64,000 nt of DNA from Sutterella megalosphaeroides (GCF_003609995.1 NZ_AP018786.1:1560001-1624000); one strand, 5' to 3'; numbered from the stretch's first letter, positions 1 to 9,156 are shown. Made by a program: numbers and translations. Notes: a model not told the origin generated them from the sequence alone.

Positions 1-840
1 TCGTGAGGAAAAATGGTTCTTCGAACCCGTAGAATTGTCGGCAAATACTCGTCCGAAGTGGATTTGATGGTGAATACGAAGGGACTCTCCGTGATTCGGA
101 CGAAGCACTGCGCCAAGTTGTTTACGTGATGTGCATGCGAAGTTACCCGAATGTCTCCGAAGCGGAACATATATCGTCGAGCCCGTGCGCTTCTTCCCTC
201 CGATCGGGGGCGCGAAACGCACCCCGGGCAGTATCGATTCGCCTTGTTTCCAGTCTGAAAGCGTCCTCATCCGGCTCCGCACTTGCGCCTGCCGCACCCT
301 CTCCAAAGCCCTTTTGAGGTACCCCCCCTACCCCTACCCCTCCCCACCCCAACGAAGAGACGGCGCCGCATGACGGGCCGCAAGCGGCGTTTCCACGCCC
401 GAACGGAAGTGTTCGACTCGCCGCCCTTCGACGTCCTTCGAGGGGTTGCGCGAACCGCCACGTCACACGATACGGCCGACAAGGGATTCCGCGACGTCCT
501 TCACCATACCGAAGTATGGGGCGAGGATCCTTCGGGAATCGAACTCTTCGGTGTCGCGGAATGGTCCTCATTCGACATTCGTTTGGTCGACAAATGGGTC
601 TTCGGAGTCGACCGACAAACGCCGCTATTTTCAACAAACTCGGCAACTAATATCCACTCTCTATCCTTTGCCGAATAGACACAAGAAAGAATCAGATTCG
701 GAATCTTTTTGCGAATTCAGGGTCCCGAAATCGGGGTTTCCGATCGTATAGTTAACTCGCAGGCCGACGAAACAACGGGTCCGTCCCAAACGCCACGGCA
801 TGTGTTTTTTAAGGTTGGTATTTGTATAAGGAGTTTGACA
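1..840. other. Window edge and non-coding region upstream of the solute-binding protein
   Basis: No convincing long gene lies here. An upstream gene may end within the first bases: one frame is open from position 2 to a stop at 65-67 (residues REEKWFFEPVELS...). Another frame offers a 38-residue ORF at 13-129 (MVLRTRRIVGKYSSEVD...) behind an AGGA Shine-Dalgarno, which I do not recognise. Positions 322-350 form a C-rich tract with five runs of four or more C, so the minus strand has G-quadruplex potential. A TATAGT at 747-752 could be the -10 element of the next gene. Longer open frames in 130-680 show no family signature and are treated as chance. Confidence 0.4.
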
Positions 841-1611
841 ATGAAAGCCGCCTTTTCGTCTCGGACCGTTCTGACCGGTCTCCTCGCCCTCGCTCTCTCG
901 GGTTCCGTCTTTGCCGCCGACCCCTGGAAGGTCGCCACCGAGGGCACGTTCCCGCCCTTTGAGTTCTACGACTCGAAGACGGGCGAAATTCAGGGTTTCG
1001 AGGTCGATCTCGTTCGCGAGATGGCCAAGATCATGGGGCGCGACCTTCAGCTCTCCACGATGGGCTTCGACGCCATTCTGCCCGCGGTGCTCGCGGGGAC
1101 GATCGACACGGGCGCCGCCGGCTTCTCGATCACGCCCGAACGTCAGAAGCGCGTCCTCTTCACGGATCCCTTCTACACGTCGGGTCTCACGATCGTCGTG
1201 AAAAATGGTGAAAAGAACATCAAGGGTTTCGCCGACCTTAAGGGCAAGCGCATCTCGGTGCAGCTCGGCTCGACGAGCATGGTCGCCGCCAAGAAGATCG
1301 AAGGCGCCAAGATTTCGACCTTCAACAGTGCCGGGGACGCCATCCTCAACATGCTCGCCGGCAACGCCGACGCCGTCATCAACGACAAACCCGTCACGGA
1401 CTACATCCTCGCGCAGAACGCCTCCATCGCCTCGCAGACCGTACATCTCCCCGAAATGGCAACGGCCGATCAGTTCGCCATGATCGCCGCGAAGAAGGAC
1501 GAGAAGTTGATCGCGGAGATGAACGCGGCGCTTAAGACCTTGAAGGAAAACGGTACCTACGAAAAGCTCCACGTGAAGTGGTTCGGCAAGTCGGCCGAGC
1601 TCGTGAAGTAA
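841..1611 (+). CDS. Periplasmic amino-acid (glutamine/polar type) ABC transporter substrate-binding protein
   Basis: This 256-residue protein belongs to solute-binding family 3. It should capture a polar or basic amino acid in the periplasm and hand it to an inner-membrane ABC permease. A Sec signal peptide (MKAAFSSRTVLTGLLALALS...FA) precedes the mature start ADPWKVATEGTFPPFEF, the usual N-terminal strand of the family. GFEVDLVREMAK, the GFSITPERQKRVLFTDPFY segment and the VINDKPVTDYIL hinge region are also typical. The ATG at 841 sits behind a good AAGGAG. No permease or ATPase gene is adjacent on either side, so this is an orphan binding protein whose transporter lies elsewhere, or which feeds a shared one. 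Ligand identity cannot be fixed from sequence alone. Confidence 0.93.
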   Translation: MKAAFSSRTVLTGLLALALSGSVFAADPWKVATEGTFPPFEFYDSKTGEIQGFEVDLVREMAKIMGRDLQLSTMGFDAILPAVLAGTIDTGAAGFSITPERQKRVLFTDPFYTSGLTIVVKNGEKNIKGFADLKGKRISVQLGSTSMVAAKKIEGAKISTFNSAGDAILNMLAGNADAVINDKPVTDYILAQNASIASQTVHLPEMATADQFAMIAAKKDEKLIAEMNAALKTLKENGTYEKLHVKWFGKSAELVK

Positions 1612-1640
1612 TAAAAATCGAAAGGTCAACCCTCAAGCCT

Positions 1641-1670
1641 CCCCCGTCGGTACCCTCCGGCGGGGGTTTT
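1641..1670 (+). terminator. Intrinsic terminator after the solute-binding protein
   Basis: A ten-pair stem (1641-1650 with 1657-1666, one G-U pair) with a six-base loop is followed by four T. Confidence 0.85.
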
Positions 1671-1977
1671 CGTTTTCCCGAATCGGGCGCGGGATTGCGC
1701 TCCTGCCCTTCGCCCTTCCCGCAGCGGCACGGCGCCCCGCCGAATCCGGCACGTACCAAGCGGAGCTGCGCCGAAGACGGATGCGCCGTGAAGGGCTTCC
1801 GGTCCTCCCCGTATCCTCCCCGCACCTTCGCAGCGGAGCGTATTCGCGTAATTACCGAGGATCGATTTCGCTACCGAAAGCTGTATATCTGTCCTCGGGA
1901 CTCGATTTCGACGGTGTCGCTTCGTAAAATCAAATTAACGGTACTTTCCGACCTTCACTTCAAAAGAGGTCCCCATT
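1671..1977. other. Intergenic leader of the first autotransporter
   Basis: About 300 bases with no recognisable gene or RNA. The promoter of the autotransporter presumably lies here, but no strong -35/-10 pair stands out. Confidence 0.4.
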
Positions 1978-4900
1978 ATGCTTTCTCGTTCGACACATCA
2001 GGATTCCGTTCGTTCTTCCCGTTCGTTCTCACCGCGTCCGATCACCCGGGTGAGTCGTGTTGCGGCAGCCGTTGCGGTGCTCGTCGTCGCCTATGCGGGG
2101 CCCGCTTCGGCGACCGTCTTCACGTCGGGCATCACGGGAAGCGAAACGGGCTACGAGTCCGTCCGCACCGTGACCGAGGACGGTACCGTGGTCTATGATT
2201 TTGCCGCGGGCGACCGGATCGACCTCACCGATTCCGCCGCGGAATCCGCGGTTCATGCTTCGGACGGTACTTGCCTTGACTTCAATGGTTCCGTCGGGAT
2301 CCGCCAGCTTCGTCGTGCGCCACAGTACATCGATTCTGCGTACGGACTTTTTGCGGAGGGCATCGGATCTTCGATCGTGACGGACGACATCACGATCGAC
2401 ATGAGCCACGAAGCTTATGTCGGCGCTCCCATCACCTTTATGTCAGAGGCGACGGGTATCGGTGCAAGCGGCGGATCCTTTGCCGCCCGGAATGTGAGCG
2501 GTACGATCCGGGCAACGGCGGACCGCTCCGCCGGGAGCGGCTTCGCGATGGTGAATGCGCTGAATGTCGCCAACAGCAGCCGACTCGTCGTCGAGGGGGA
2601 TGCCGACTTCTCGCTTTCCGCTTCCGTGTCGGAGGGCGAAGCGTGGCTGACCGGTCTCTCCATGGAAGGCCGGGCCGACGGTGTCGCCAATCACGCCTCC
2701 GTCGGCGGGGTTCTGCGGATAGCGGGAAGTGCGGTGGTCGACGAGTTCGATACGTCGGGAACGGCGTTTGCCGATGCCGTCGGTATTACTGTTCAGTCGG
2801 ACGGAGAGGCGCTTCTCGGGCGCCTTGAGACCGATCTTCGTGTCGCCGTGGACGCTCCGGCCGGGACGGCGCAGGTCGCAGGCATCGATGCCGCGGCCAC
2901 CACCCTCGGGGGCGCGCTTGTTCAGGCGGGTTCGGCAGACATCCGAGTTTCTGCTCGAAGTTCCGGAGACGGTGCTTCGTCGGCATTCGGCGTGGTTTCC
3001 GATATCGGTGCGGTCATTCGTCTCGGCGAGAGCGCGATTTCCGTCACGTCCGTTTCGGAAAGTTCGGCCAAGGCTTATGGCCTTCTCGCCGATGCGGGTA
3101 CGATCGATCTGACGAGCGGCTCCGTCACGATCACGGCGCTTGGCGTGGCAACGGGGGCGACGGGCACGGCTACGGTCGACGGGGTTTTGGCCGACGGCGG
3201 CACCGTTCGGATCGGCTCGGGCAACATCTCGGCCTTCGCCCTTGCGGGTGAGAACGCTACGGCGCGGGCGCTCGTCGCTCAAGCGGGCGGCACGATCGAC
3301 TACGAGGGCGGCCGTCTATCGGTGACGTCCGACGGGTGGCAGGCCGTAGGCCTCTACGCCGACGGCGGAACGATCCGTACCGGCAGCTTCACGGCCGAAA
3401 TCGGCGACATGGAAGTCGACGGCAGGCAAACGCACACGCCGCGAACCGTCGGGATGTGGCTTGCCGACAACGATGCGTCCGTTACCGTCGAGGGCGACGC
3501 CGGCTTTACGATGACGACCTCGGGGAGCCTCGACCTCCTGATGTCGACCGGTGTGTCCTTGGGCGGCGAACCGACCGACGAATACCACAGCCTCACCGTC
3601 ACCGGCACCCTTTCCGTCACGTCCTCCGTCACGCCTCTCGACGATGCGGTATCCGACGCATGGATGTTCTCGCGAGGCATCTACGTCGACTCCGCAGCCG
3701 ACGTCGACATCGGTGCGTTGCGGCTCGACCTTTCGGCTACCGCCCGAGCTCCCGAACAGTACGCCGAAACGACGGGTGTCGAAAGCTCGCCCGAAAACGG
3801 TACGGCGAAGATTCGCATCGGCGACGTCGACATTCGGCTTTCGAGCATCGGCGAGAAAGGTGCCGAGGCGGGCAGCTACGGCATCTATGCCGTCGGCTCG
3901 ACCGATCTTGAGATCGGTGCGGGCGATATCCGAGTCGTTGCTTCGAGCGATGGTTTTGCTACGGCCGTTGCCATCGATTCGGAAGGTGCGCGCATTGCGA
4001 AAGGCCAAGGCACGCTTTCCGCCGTCTCGGACGGCCAGGCGTTCGGCATCTACGCAGCGGGCGGCGGGTCCGTCACCTACGGCGGCGGAATGATTTTCGC
4101 CGAAAGCCGCGGCACGTCGTCGGCGCCCGCCGTGAGTTCCGCCGGCATCGCCGCGGTCGAGGGCTCGAGCGTTACGCTCACGGGTTCGACGTCGATGGAT
4201 GTTCGAGGCCCGGAGGCCGAAGCCGTCTGGCTCGAAGGGTCGACGCTCACCGTGGCGGGCGACCTCACGGTTGTGTCTGAGGGTAGCGGTCTTTTTATGG
4301 ACTCGACCTCCACGCTCGTCGTGGCAGACTCGGGCTCCGTCACCGTCAATTCGGTTGAGAGTTACGGCACCGCCCGTCTTGCTGCGGGCTCGAGCCTAAC
4401 CGTAACGGGCGAAAGCAACCTTGAGGTCAACACGCTCGGCAGCATCGAGGCGACGAACGCCCGCATCAACGTGGGCGCGGGTGGCTACTCGGTGCAGTCC
4501 CTTACGGGCGCCGGCAACACGCTGCGCTTCACGAACCTCGCCGACAACACGGGTGTCACGTTCGATTCCGCCGTCACGGATCTTTCCCTGGCTGCGGCGG
4601 GCACCGCGAACGACCAGTTTGCCTCGCCCGAGGACGCCGCTCGTGCGGCGCTCGAAGCCGTTAACTTCACCGATCCCGCGACGACGTTGGGTGCAACCGA
4701 CCTCGTCGTTGAAGAAGGTGCGGTCAACAACGGCCTCACCGCGATTGTCGCCGAAGACGGGACGCTCTCGAACGTCCGCGTCACCGAAAACTCGAAGCTC
4801 GCGGACCTCGGGTCGCTCACCATGCTCGGCGCCTTCCAGTGGCGCCACGACATGTCGGACCTCGCGCGTCGGGCGGGCGAACTGCGCGATGCGCCCCAAG

Positions 4901-5658
4901 GGGTGGGCGCCTGGGTGCGCGGCTACGGGACGAACCTCTCCTACGGAGGCGTCGACAATACGAACACCTCGATCCAGGTCGGTGCGGATACGGATGTGGG
5001 CGGAGGTTGGAAGCTCGGTGCGGCCTTCTCCTACACGGACGGTTCTAGCGATTTGACGGGCGGCACCGCCGAGTCGGACGCCTACGGCTTTGCGCTCTAC
5101 GGCACCTACCTCAAGGAAAACGGCGCCTATGTCGATCTCATCGCCAAGGTGAGTCGCCTCGAATCCGACTTCACGGTTCGCGAAATGACGGGCTCGATCG
5201 ACAACAACGCCTGGAGCGTGAGCGTCGAGGCGGGTCACCGCTTTGCCTTCGCCGATCGGGCCTTCGTCGAGCCGCAGGTTGCTCTCACCTACGGGCGCGT
5301 GACGGGCGACGACTTCATAACCGGAAACGGCGTACGCGTTCAGCAGGACGACTTCACGTCGCTCGTCGGTCGTGCAGGCGCTCGCGCGGGCTTCTTCCTT
5401 CCCCAAAAGAAGGGGACGCTCTACGCGCGCTTCTCGGTTCTGAACGACTTCGAAGGGGAGCTCGATACTCTGGCCTCCATGGGGAACGCGCGCAACACCG
5501 TGCACGACGACATCGGCGGGACGTGGGTCGAGTACGGAGTCGGCGCGAACTTCAACTTCACGCCCTCGACCTACGGTTACGTCGACCTCGAACGCAGCTC
5601 GGGCGGTGACGTCAACGAAGACCTCCGCTGGAACGCAGGCGTCCGGTTCGTCTTCTGA
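1978..5658 (+). CDS. Autotransporter adhesin-like protein (type Va secretion), 1226 aa
   Basis: The protein has the three-part plan of a classical autotransporter. A long signal peptide has a hydrophobic core at about residues 28-45 and a likely cleavage after PASA (residue 45). A passenger of about 900 residues is rich in short Ser/Thr/Gly/Val beta-strand repeats typical of a beta-helix. A C-terminal beta-barrel runs from about residue 972 (GVGAWVRGYGTNLSYGG) to a final strand ending NAGVRFVF, the aromatic terminus expected by BAM. It should be displayed at the outer membrane, perhaps as an adhesin. No protease or lipase motif is visible. The ATG at 1978 has an AGAGG Shine-Dalgarno eight bases upstream. 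The gene is monocistronic between two terminators. Confidence 0.9.
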   Translation: MLSRSTHQDSVRSSRSFSPRPITRVSRVAAAVAVLVVAYAGPASATVFTSGITGSETGYESVRTVTEDGTVVYDFAAGDRIDLTDSAAESAVHASDGTCLDFNGSVGIRQLRRAPQYIDSAYGLFAEGIGSSIVTDDITIDMSHEAYVGAPITFMSEATGIGASGGSFAARNVSGTIRATADRSAGSGFAMVNALNVANSSRLVVEGDADFSLSASVSEGEAWLTGLSMEGRADGVANHASVGGVLRIAGSAVVDEFDTSGTAFADAVGITVQSDGEALLGRLETDLRVAVDAPAGTAQVAGIDAAATTLGGALVQAGSADIRVSARSSGDGASSAFGVVSDIGAVIRLGESAISVTSVSESSAKAYGLLADAGTIDLTSGSVTITALGVATGATGTATVDGVLADGGTVRIGSGNISAFALAGENATARALVAQAGGTIDYEGGRLSVTSDGWQAVGLYADGGTIRTGSFTAEIGDMEVDGRQTHTPRTVGMWLADNDASVTVEGDAGFTMTTSGSLDLLMSTGVSLGGEPTDEYHSLTVTGTLSVTSSVTPLDDAVSDAWMFSRGIYVDSAADVDIGALRLDLSATARAPEQYAETTGVESSPENGTAKIRIGDVDIRLSSIGEKGAEAGSYGIYAVGSTDLEIGAGDIRVVASSDGFATAVAIDSEGARIAKGQGTLSAVSDGQAFGIYAAGGGSVTYGGGMIFAESRGTSSAPAVSSAGIAAVEGSSVTLTGSTSMDVRGPEAEAVWLEGSTLTVAGDLTVVSEGSGLFMDSTSTLVVADSGSVTVNSVESYGTARLAAGSSLTVTGESNLEVNTLGSIEATNARINVGAGGYSVQSLTGAGNTLRFTNLADNTGVTFDSAVTDLSLAAAGTANDQFASPEDAARAALEAVNFTDPATTLGATDLVVEEGAVNNGLTAIVAEDGTLSNVRVTENSKLADLGSLTMLGAFQWRHDMSDLARRAGELRDAPQGVGAWVRGYGTNLSYGGVDNTNTSIQVGADTDVGGGWKLGAAFSYTDGSSDLTGGTAESDAYGFALYGTYLKENGAYVDLIAKVSRLESDFTVREMTGSIDNNAWSVSVEAGHRFAFADRAFVEPQVALTYGRVTGDDFITGNGVRVQQDDFTSLVGRAGARAGFFLPQKKGTLYARFSVLNDFEGELDTLASMGNARNTVHDDIGGTWVEYGVGANFNFTPSTYGYVDLERSSGGDVNEDLRWNAGVRFVF

Positions 5659-5676
5659 GAACGTAAAATCGTAGTA

Positions 5677-5722
5677 AACCCGAGTGTTCCGGACCCCCCT
5701 ACTTTCCCCGAACACTCGGGTT
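5677..5722 (+). terminator. Strong hairpin after the first autotransporter
   Basis: A perfect 13-pair stem (5677-5689 with 5710-5722). The following T-run is weak, but the position directly after the stop codon supports a terminator. Confidence 0.75.
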
Positions 5723-5846
5723 AATCCCGTCGCACCCTCCCGCCGTCGGGCCAAAAATGAGTTGAAGCCTTCGGCGTCCTGCGATCCGACCGGTCCTTTC
5801 CCGGGGCGCTTCGTAAGGACGTCTTGCTACTCTGGAGGAAAAGGCC

Positions 5847-7604
5847 ATGGCTCGACATTCCATCCGCATCCTGCGCGCCACAACGTTGGCGCTCGCCCTC
5901 TGCGGCACTGCGCTTGCCGCTCCCGTCACCACTGAAGGTACGGGCGTCGGGAAACACGGCGACGTCACGGTAGCCGTGATGTTCGACGGCGGCAAGATCA
6001 CCGCGATCGACGTCAAATCGTCGCTTGAAAATCCCATTCTCGCCAAAGGCGTCTTCACGGAGATGAAGGACGCCATGGTCCGCTACAACAGTGCGGACGT
6101 CGACGTCGTGGCGGGTGCCACGCTCTCGTCCGAAGCCCTGCGCTCGGCTGTCAAGGCCGCTGCCGAAAAGGCGGGCGTGACGTTGGCGGGTCCCGTCGTG
6201 GTCGCAAAGCGCGCCCCGAAGGTCCCCGAAAAGAACGTCTATGATGTCGTAGTTGTCGGCTCGGGCGGCGCGGGCTTTTCCGCCGCCATTACCGCGCACG
6301 ACGCGGGTGCGAGCGTCGTGATTCTCGAAAAGATGCCCACCGTCGGCGGCAACTCCCTCATTTCCGGTGCGGAAATGGCGGCCGCAGGCTCCTGGGTGCA
6401 ACAGAAGCTCGGCATCAAGGATTCGGTCGAGCAACATTTCCAGGACACGATGAAGGGCGGTGACAACCTCGGCGACCCCGCGGTTGTGCGTGCGATGGTT
6501 GAAGGGGCTCTGCCCGCCGCACTCTGGTGCCGAGATGAAATCGGCGTCGAATTCGTCGAAGACAACCTCTTTCACTTCGGCGGTCACTCCGTCAAGCGCT
6601 CCCTCATCCCGAAGGGCGCGACGGGCTCGGAATTTATTTCGAAATTCATGACGGCAGCCGAAAAGCGCAAGATCCCGATCGTCACGGGCATGAAGGCCGA
6701 AGAGCTCCTGCGCGATGCCGACGGGCGTGTGACGGGCGTGCGGGCCGTCATGGACGGGAAGGACTACGTCTTCGAAGCGCGCCGCGGGACGGTGCTTGCC
6801 ACGGGCGGCTTTGCCGCGAACGTCGACATGCGCACGAAGGCGAATCCCTTCTACGGCGCGGGCTTCAAGACGACGAACATGCCGGGCGCTCAGGGCGACG
6901 GCATCGTGATGGCGGAGAAAATCGGCGCGGCCGTTGCCAACATGGACCAAATCCAGACCTACCCGATGTGTGACCCGGTCTCGGGCGCAATCGAGCTGAT
7001 CGACGACGCGCGCTTTGAAGGCGCCATCCTCATCAACCAGGAGGGGCGCCGCTTTGTCGAGGAACTCGAACGCCGCGACGTCATGAGCAAGGCCATTCTC
7101 GCTCAGACGGGTCAGTACTGCTACGCGCTCTTCAATCAGAAGGTCGAGGATCGCGCGCATGCCGTGCAGAACCATCAGGACGAGGTTGCGGTCTTCAGTC
7201 GCACGGGCATTCTCTACAAGGGCGAAACCTTGAAGGACGTCGCCGACCATTTCAAGATTCCGCTCGACGCCCTCGAAGACACGGTGAAGAAGGTCTCCTC
7301 GTACGCTAAGACCGGGAAGGACCTCGACTTCAACTACCGCGGGAAATTCGAAGACCTCACGACCGGGCCCTACTGGATCTACCGCGGCGTGCCGTCGGTG
7401 CACCACACGATGGGCGGCTTGAAGATCAACCCGAAGGCTCAGGTGCTCGATGCGAAGGGGAATCCCATCCCGGGGCTCTGGGCCGCGGGCGAGGTGACGG
7501 GCGTCACGCACGGTTCGAACCGCCTCGGCTCCAACGCCTACGCCGACATCATCGTCTTCGGACGGATTGCGGGTGAAGAAGCCGCGAAGGCCGAAGTGAA
7601 GTAA
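5847..7604 (+). CDS. Secreted FMN-binding/FAD-dependent reductase (fumarate/urocanate reductase-like flavoprotein)
   Basis: This 585-residue exported flavoprotein has a signal peptide (ending about residue 25), an FMN-binding domain (about 35-110) and an FAD-binding domain like that of soluble periplasmic fumarate reductases. The motif AGATLSS puts the likely ApbE flavinylation threonine at residue 92. The dinucleotide motif GSGGAG is at residues 137-142. The C-terminal signature HHTMGG...GEVTGVTHGSNRLGSNA carries the His and Arg that act in substrate reduction in this family. No heme domain is fused, so electrons must come from a separate cytochrome or quinol partner. The substrate could be fumarate, urocanate, an acrylate or another alpha,beta-unsaturated acid; sequence alone does not decide. 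The ATG at 5847 follows GGAGG, with a terminator directly downstream. Confidence 0.9.
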   Translation: MARHSIRILRATTLALALCGTALAAPVTTEGTGVGKHGDVTVAVMFDGGKITAIDVKSSLENPILAKGVFTEMKDAMVRYNSADVDVVAGATLSSEALRSAVKAAAEKAGVTLAGPVVVAKRAPKVPEKNVYDVVVVGSGGAGFSAAITAHDAGASVVILEKMPTVGGNSLISGAEMAAAGSWVQQKLGIKDSVEQHFQDTMKGGDNLGDPAVVRAMVEGALPAALWCRDEIGVEFVEDNLFHFGGHSVKRSLIPKGATGSEFISKFMTAAEKRKIPIVTGMKAEELLRDADGRVTGVRAVMDGKDYVFEARRGTVLATGGFAANVDMRTKANPFYGAGFKTTNMPGAQGDGIVMAEKIGAAVANMDQIQTYPMCDPVSGAIELIDDARFEGAILINQEGRRFVEELERRDVMSKAILAQTGQYCYALFNQKVEDRAHAVQNHQDEVAVFSRTGILYKGETLKDVADHFKIPLDALEDTVKKVSSYAKTGKDLDFNYRGKFEDLTTGPYWIYRGVPSVHHTMGGLKINPKAQVLDAKGNPIPGLWAAGEVTGVTHGSNRLGSNAYADIIVFGRIAGEEAAKAEVK

Positions 7605-7622
7605 TCCAACGCGCGCATGAAG

Positions 7623-7664
7623 AACGCCGCAGGTCGTGGCTTGGACGACACTGCGGCGTTTTTT
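7623..7664 (+). terminator. Intrinsic terminator after the flavoprotein
   Basis: A ten-pair stem (7623-7632 with 7651-7660) runs directly into a six-T tract. Confidence 0.9.
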
Positions 7665-7794
7665 CGTTACAGCTCCATGGTGCGCCGCCACACCGTTTTC
7701 CGTACCGCGCTGCCGGTCAAGTCGACGGTTGCTGAAAAAAAACGTGCCGGTGGGCGCACAAAATTTTCAGGACGTGATACGATAAAAACACGAT

Positions 7795-7917
7795 AACGAA
7801 TCGAGTTACGGCAGGTCCATCGCGGGCGAGAGACCGCAAGTGGGCCAAGGAAGCCTGACAGGTTCGGATGCCGCACTTACCGATGCTACTCGTAGCTGAA
7901 GGGATGTGCGGCATTTT
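7795..7917 (+). ncRNA. Candidate structured small RNA with its own terminator
   Basis: There is no open frame here, but several nested pairings are visible: CAGG 7812-7815 with CCTG 7854-7857, enclosing GCGG 7822-7825 with CCGC 7834-7837; GCTA 7885-7888 with TAGC 7893-7896; and an outer nine-pair stem 7868-7876 with 7906-7914 that ends in four T like an intrinsic terminator. No plus-strand gene follows for about 3 kb, so this is more likely a free-standing RNA than a leader. It does not match any RNA family I recognise (compared by eye with SRP, 6S, RNase P and the common riboswitches). A 14-base direct repeat (TCGAGTTACGRCAG) begins at 7801 and at 7930, bracketing the element. Confidence 0.4.
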
Positions 7918-8047
7918 CATATCCGGAGTTCGAGTTACGACAGCTTCGCTTCTGCGCACTTTTCCTTCGGTTCGAAGGGTGATTTTTGAAAAGAAAACCC
8001 ATCAGATCGGAAAATAGCAGAGCCCGAAAGAAGCTAAAAAACAGCTC

Positions 8048-8439
8048 TCAGTACGCATATTTGATGAGCGGCTCGTACGGCCAGTAAAGCGCCAGGTATT
8101 CTTCGACGGACATGTCGAACATCGCCCGAATAGCCTCCCCGTTTTCGCTTTCCTTTTCTCGGCGTTCTTTCTGCCAATCGAGATGGGGCCAGTCGATTAC
8201 GGTGTCCGGAACACAACCCGTATAGATTCTGTATTCTTCAACAGCTTCTTCGTAGGTCAGAATCCCTCGGCAACCGTTATCAAGGAAACGCCTGTAAGCT
8301 CTTGAAAAGAAACGATGGTTGGCCGGGCGTCGCTTTCCCAGTCCGACCGCTCCCCGAGTGCATCCAACATTCGCTCTTCGAATGTCTCCTCTTCTTCGTC
8401 AACGATTCCATTGAGGTCGTCGAATTTGTCGTCGGTCAT
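8048..8439 (-). pseudogene. Small acidic protein gene with an internal frameshift (family not recognised)
   Basis: The minus strand begins with an ATG at 8439 behind a very good AGGAGG. It encodes 60 acidic residues (MTDDKFDDLNGIVDEEEETF...) ending in a stop at 8257. The -1 frame is open across the same stretch and continues with protein-like sequence (AYRRFLDNGCRGILTYEEAV ... YWPYEPLIKYAY) to a stop at 8048-8050. That second frame has no ATG, GTG or TTG near its beginning. The whole span is one base short of a multiple of three, so an intact ancestor would be about 130 residues. Alternatives are a programmed -1 shift or a separate gene with an unusual start. I do not recognise the family. 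Confidence 0.5.
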
Positions 8440-8847
8440 TTCGGTCCTCCTCGTATCGGTTGCTTGTCCTTTGATGATAGGCTGATTTCGATTCGCTTGA
8501 TGGGGTTGGAAGGTCGTTTTTCGAGACGATCGGGAACGCCCGTGAGCTTCCTTTTCCTCAAACGGAGAAGCGTCTTTTCAACCTTTCGTTTCCCGATTTT
8601 ATCTTCCTTTTCTCGAAGTCCGATCGGCTCCGTTCCGATGATCGAGATCGGCCATCGTTCGACCGTCTTCACCGGCGACGACGCCCCGGGCGAGCTGTCG
8701 CGGCCCGCCCCGCGTAGCGGTCGACCGCACCGGCTCTCGACCCGGCGATCCCCTCTTCGATCGCTCTGCCCTCCCCTCCCCGTCGTTTGCAGTTGTAGCG
8801 CCCTCGGCCCCCTGCGAGCTTCCTCGGCGACCGGACGATTTTGGCCG

Positions 8848-8878
8848 TGAAAATTCACATAACAATAAAAATGTTGAT
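8848..8878 (+). repeat. Direct repeat copy 1 near the recombinase (TGAAAAT, N6, 18-base core)
   Basis: TGAAAAT, six bases, then AACAATAAAAATGTTGAT. The second copy, 251 bases away at 9099-9129, has the same spacing and differs at one position of the core. The core contains an imperfect inverted repeat (AACA...TGTT), as expected of a recombinase or regulator binding site. Confidence 0.6.
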
Positions 8879-9098
8879 TTCTTAATTTTCAAAAATCAGG
8901 CCGCCTTGAAATTTCAGGAACTGCTCAACCACGGTCCGGCGGCCTTCTTCTTCGGACGCCTCGCCCAAATTCCCTCTTTCAATCGTCAATTCTCACGTTT
9001 AATGCTACTTTTGTTCGTATTCGTCTTTCTTCCCCTTCCTGCCGTGCTCAGTCTGCTTGACCGTCCGACGGTCTGTTTGCAAAACGATCGTTCTCACA

Positions 9099-9129
9099 TG
9101 AAAATAGAGGCAACAACAAAAATGTTGAT
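9099..9129 (+). repeat. Direct repeat copy 2 near the recombinase
   Basis: TGAAAAT, six bases, then AACAACAAAAATGTTGAT; 17 of 18 core bases match copy 1. It lies 27 bases beyond the stop codon of the tyrosine recombinase, a common place for an attachment site. Confidence 0.6.
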
Positions 9130-9156
9130 CCTTGATTCTTCACGACGTATACATCA

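Larger units (their letters stand above)
8440..9156. other. Non-coding region between the frameshifted gene and the recombinase
   Basis: About 700 bases without a credible gene. It holds two direct repeats near the recombinase 3' end (annotated separately). A plus-strand ORF at 8906-9214 lacks any family signature and overlaps the recombinase, so it is not called. Confidence 0.5.

Noticed and set aside
143-646. Minus-strand ORF of 167 codons near the window start
   Set aside because: Crosses the C-rich tract, Arg-rich, no ribosome binding site or domain signature.
5721-7691. Minus-strand ORF of 656 codons opposite the flavoprotein
   Set aside because: Shadow frame; the opposite strand has FMN and FAD motifs and a good ribosome binding site.
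7795-7917. Possible known riboswitch, SRP RNA or tRNA
   Set aside because: None of the conserved cores of these RNAs could be matched by eye; kept only as an unnamed candidate RNA.
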